Shown: positions 22,865-24,477 of the stretch, in pieces | Numbering within the stretch: the first letter of the stretch is position 1 | Layout of the letters: every line of letters starts with the position of its first letter | Source: Clostridiales bacterium | GTDB lineage: Bacteria > Bacillota > Clostridia > Christensenellales > Aristaeellaceae | DNA length: 24,477 nucleotides | Direction of reading: 5' to 3' | NCBI GenBank assembly: GCA_004555535.1 | Contig: SFHU01000037.1 | Coordinates: 1 to 24,477, forward strand | Notes under the pieces: generated by a model | Seen by the model: only the letters and a program-made list of their open reading frames with translations | What the model was told of the DNA's origin: nothing | The model's database searches: none | Program-made: the position numbers and the translations under genes

Positions 22865-23239
22865 ATGGAAATCAATGAGATCGTTTCCGCTATCGAGAGC
22901 CTGACGCTGATCCAGTGCTCCGAGCTTGTGAAGGCCCTTGAGGAGAAGTTCGGCGTGACCGCCGCTGCCCCCGTTGCCGCTGCCGGCGCCGCTGCCCCGG
23001 CCGCTGCCGCCGCTGAGGAGAAGACCGAGTTCGACGTCGTGCTCACCGGCTTCGACGCTGCCAAGAAGGTCGCCATCATCAAGGCTGTCCGCGAGGTTGT
23101 CCCGGGCCTGGGCCTGAAGGAAGCCAAGGACATCGTCGAGGGCGCTCCGAAGACCCTGAAGGAGGGCGCGACCAAGGAAGAGGCCGAGGCCATGAAGAAG
23201 AAGCTGGTCGACGCCGGCGCGACCGTCGAGGTCAAGTAA
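22865..23239 (+). CDS. rplL: 50S ribosomal protein L7/L12
   Basis: A 124-residue protein with the L12 layout: N-terminal dimerisation helices (1-33, MEINEIVSAIESLTLIQCSE), a flexible Ala/Pro hinge (about 35-55, with Gly and Val) and the C-terminal factor-binding domain (about 56-124, KTEFDVVLTGFDAAKKVAII, GLGLKEAKDIVEGAPKTLK). ATG 22865 has GGAGG at 8-nt spacing; an in-frame ATG at 22850 lies on that ribosome site and is rejected. It is the last gene of the operon: a 14-bp terminator follows and rpoB is not next to it. Confidence 0.97.
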   Translation: MEINEIVSAIESLTLIQCSELVKALEEKFGVTAAAPVAAAGAAAPAAAAAEEKTEFDVVLTGFDAAKKVAIIKAVREVVPGLGLKEAKDIVEGAPKTLKEGATKEEAEAMKKKLVDAGATVEVK

Positions 23240-23260
23240 TTTCATTTTCCCGAAAGAGGA

Positions 23261-23296
23261 GGCTGCCGCAGAGCGATGCTCTGCGGCAGCCTTTTT
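23261..23296 (+). terminator. Strong terminator of rplJ-rplL
   Basis: A perfect 14-bp stem, left 23261-23274 and right 23278-23291 (GGCTGCCGCAGAGC with its complement), loop GAT, then five Ts. It ends the ribosomal operon 20 nt after the rplL stop. Confidence 0.95.
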
Positions 23297-23349
23297 GCGG
23301 TACAATGTAAATCTGCGTCCAATGCGCCCAGACAGAATCGGGCTGAGCG

Positions 23350-23390
23350 AAAAAGGCCGCCGGGATTGCTTCGCTCCCTGACGGCTTTTT
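23350..23390. terminator. Bidirectional terminator between convergent genes
   Basis: AAAAA (23350-23354), a hairpin of GCCG (23356-23359) with CGGC (23382-23385) and inner GGGA/TCCC separated by a small internal loop, then TTTTT (23386-23390). A-run and T-run on opposite sides allow termination from both strands. It most likely serves the minus-strand transferase. Confidence 0.6.
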
Positions 23391-23423
23391 CTCATACGAT
23401 TCTCAGATAAAAACGAGCGATAA

Positions 23424-23481
23424 GCGCGAGGCGAAGAAGGGGCCTGGGGACTCATCCCCAGGCCCCTTCTTCGCTTCGCGC
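23424..23481. repeat. 27-bp near-perfect inverted repeat, loop CTCA
   Basis: The left arm (23424-23450) pairs with the right arm (23455-23481) over 27 bp with a single G-T pair, around the loop CTCA. It lies 15 nt beyond the stop of the minus-strand transferase. On that strand a T-rich stretch (TTATCGCTCGTTTTT) follows, so it may act as a terminator or processing site. The plus strand has no T-run after it. Confidence 0.85.
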
Positions 23482-23496
23482 GTATACTCGGACTGA

Positions 23497-24477
23497 TCAC
23501 TGTATTTTTCGGCGCAGCGGCGGAAGCGTCTCGTCGTTGACCAGCGCGCGCGGCGTCAGGAGCAGGATACGCAGGTCGAGCCAGACGGACCAGCCCTCGA
23601 TGTAGGCGATGTCCCGCTCGATGCGCGCCTTGACCGAGGTGTCGCCGCGCAGGCCGCAGACCTGCGCATAGCCTGTGATGCCCGGCTTGACGCGGTGGCG
23701 CAGCATGTACAGCGGGATCTCGTCGCGGAACTGCTCCACAAAGCAGGGCAGCTCCGGCCTCGGGCCGACGAGGCTCATGTCCCCCTTCAGGACGTTGAAG
23801 AGCTGGGGCAGCTCGTCCAGCGAAAATTTGCGCAGCAGCGCGCCGAAGCGCGTGCGCCGCTCGTCTGAGCGCGTGCTCCAGGCGGTGGCCTCGCTGTCGT
23901 TACGGCGCATGCTGCGGAACTTGAGCATGATGAAGGGCTTCTTGTCCTTGCCCACGCGCTCCTGGCGGAAGAGCACCGTGTCGTGCGTGGAGAGCTTCAC
24001 CCCTACGGCGAACACAAGCATCAGCGGTGAAAGCAGCAGGAGCAGCAGCGCGGCGAGCAGGACGTCCATCGCGCGCTTGACGAGCGCGTTGCCGGGGGAA
24101 TCGAGCGGCACCGTGCGGATGTCGACCATGCGCACGCCCGCAAAGACCGTCGTGGAGAGCCGGGCGCTGATACGGGATTCATAGCAGGGGATGATCTTCA
24201 GCGGCAGACCGGCGGCCTCGCACAGCGCAATGGCGCTGTCGATGCGCACATACTGCGCGGCGGGCAGGGCGATGACGGCCTCGTCGGGCGCGGCGGAGGC
24301 GAGCGCCTGGCTGAGCGCGTCATAGTCCCCCAGATAAGGGCAGCCGAACGGCTGCGGCGCGCTGGCGACATGGCCGCACAGCCGGTGGCCGGCCCGGGGG
24401 TTGCCGGCGGCCGCGGCAGCATAGCGCGCGGCGGCGGGGCCCTCGCCGATGAGCAGCACGCTGCGCGGCTGCGCGCC
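23497..24477 (-). CDS. Polyprenyl-phosphate sugar-1-phosphate transferase, 5' partial
   Basis: The reading frame is open to the window edge, so 326 residues are the C-terminal part; a GTG at 24459 is only an internal codon. Residue 1 here is the first full codon at 24477. A Rossmann-like segment VLLIGEGPAAARYA opens it (CoA_binding_3 type, which usually follows four N-terminal membrane segments lying off the window). Then come a membrane segment at about 137-158 (KRAMDVLLAALLL), FRQERVG (170-176), KFRSMRRNDS, SLDELPQL (219-226), VGPRPE (237-242) and KPGITGYAQVCGLRG. This is the WcaJ/CpsE/EpsL-type bacterial sugar transferase (PF02397), which puts the first sugar phosphate on undecaprenyl phosphate for exopolysaccharide or glycan synthesis. 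The sugar is unknown. Confidence 0.92.
   Translation of the reverse strand, partial: GAQPRSVLLIGEGPAAARYAAAAAGNPRAGHRLCGHVASAPQPFGCPYLGDYDALSQALASAAPDEAVIALPAAQYVRIDSAIALCEAAGLPLKIIPCYESRISARLSTTVFAGVRMVDIRTVPLDSPGNALVKRAMDVLLAALLLLLLSPLMLVFAVGVKLSTHDTVLFRQERVGKDKKPFIMLKFRSMRRNDSEATAWSTRSDERRTRFGALLRKFSLDELPQLFNVLKGDMSLVGPRPELPCFVEQFRDEIPLYMLRHRVKPGITGYAQVCGLRGDTSVKARIERDIAYIEGWSVWLDLRILLLTPRALVNDETLPPLRRKIQ

Noticed and set aside
23301..23306. TACAAT as a -10 after the rplL terminator
   Set aside because: No -35 at suitable distance (it would fall within the terminator stem), and no plus-strand gene follows.

Overview
The window is GC-rich DNA with compact, mostly plus-strand operons. Several genes use GTG or TTG starts behind strong Shine-Dalgarno sites, promoters are of the vegetative (sigma-A) type, and many hairpin-T terminators are visible. 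Gene content (VanW-domain protein, XpaC/TelA pair, rubrerythrin, small alarmone synthetase, L10-leader-controlled rplJ-rplL, COG2509-type FAD enzyme) points to the chromosome of a high-GC anaerobic member of the Bacillota, class Clostridia. The order or family cannot be fixed from the sequence alone. No tRNA, rRNA, CRISPR array, insertion sequence or prophage gene was recognised.

Layout. (1) 1-2641: promoter, a membrane-anchored VanW/YoaR-type cell-envelope protein and a secreted protein of unknown function. (2) 2702-7124: a promoter-to-terminator unit of six genes, namely a secreted beta-sandwich-like protein, XpaC-like, TelA-like, LemA-like, a small single-span membrane protein, and a TPM-domain protein with a Gly/Pro repeat tail. 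This looks like one envelope or stress module. (3) 7143-8830: an ECF sigma factor overlapping a membrane anti-sigma-like protein, ending in a strong terminator. (4) 8837-9459: a convergent minus-strand small alarmone synthetase with a short C-terminus. (5) 9585-13792: three overlapping paralogous polytopic GT-C (Gpi18-like) glycosyltransferases; the middle one has lost the conserved motifs. (6) 13790-14660: a YheO-type PAS-HTH regulator. (7) 14717-14832: a MITE- or REP-like intergenic repeat. (8) 14887-19803: MBL-fold hydrolase, Tex, and a large secreted protein, closely spaced. (9) 19889-21277: FAD-dependent oxidoreductase with a four-Cys cluster. (10) 21310-22028: rubrerythrin with a structured promoter region. 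(11) 22067-23296: rplJ-rplL with a complete L10 leader and attenuator. (12) 23350-23481: two further hairpins, then a convergent minus-strand sugar-phosphate transferase that runs off the window edge.

The most interesting points are the six-gene envelope module with its unnamed members, the GT-C triplet with a motif-less middle copy, the readable antiterminator/terminator switch in the L10 leader, the separation of rplJL from rplKA and rpoBC, and a 27-bp intergenic hairpin. I did not find a clearly unprecedented system. The closest candidate is the 2777-7023 module.
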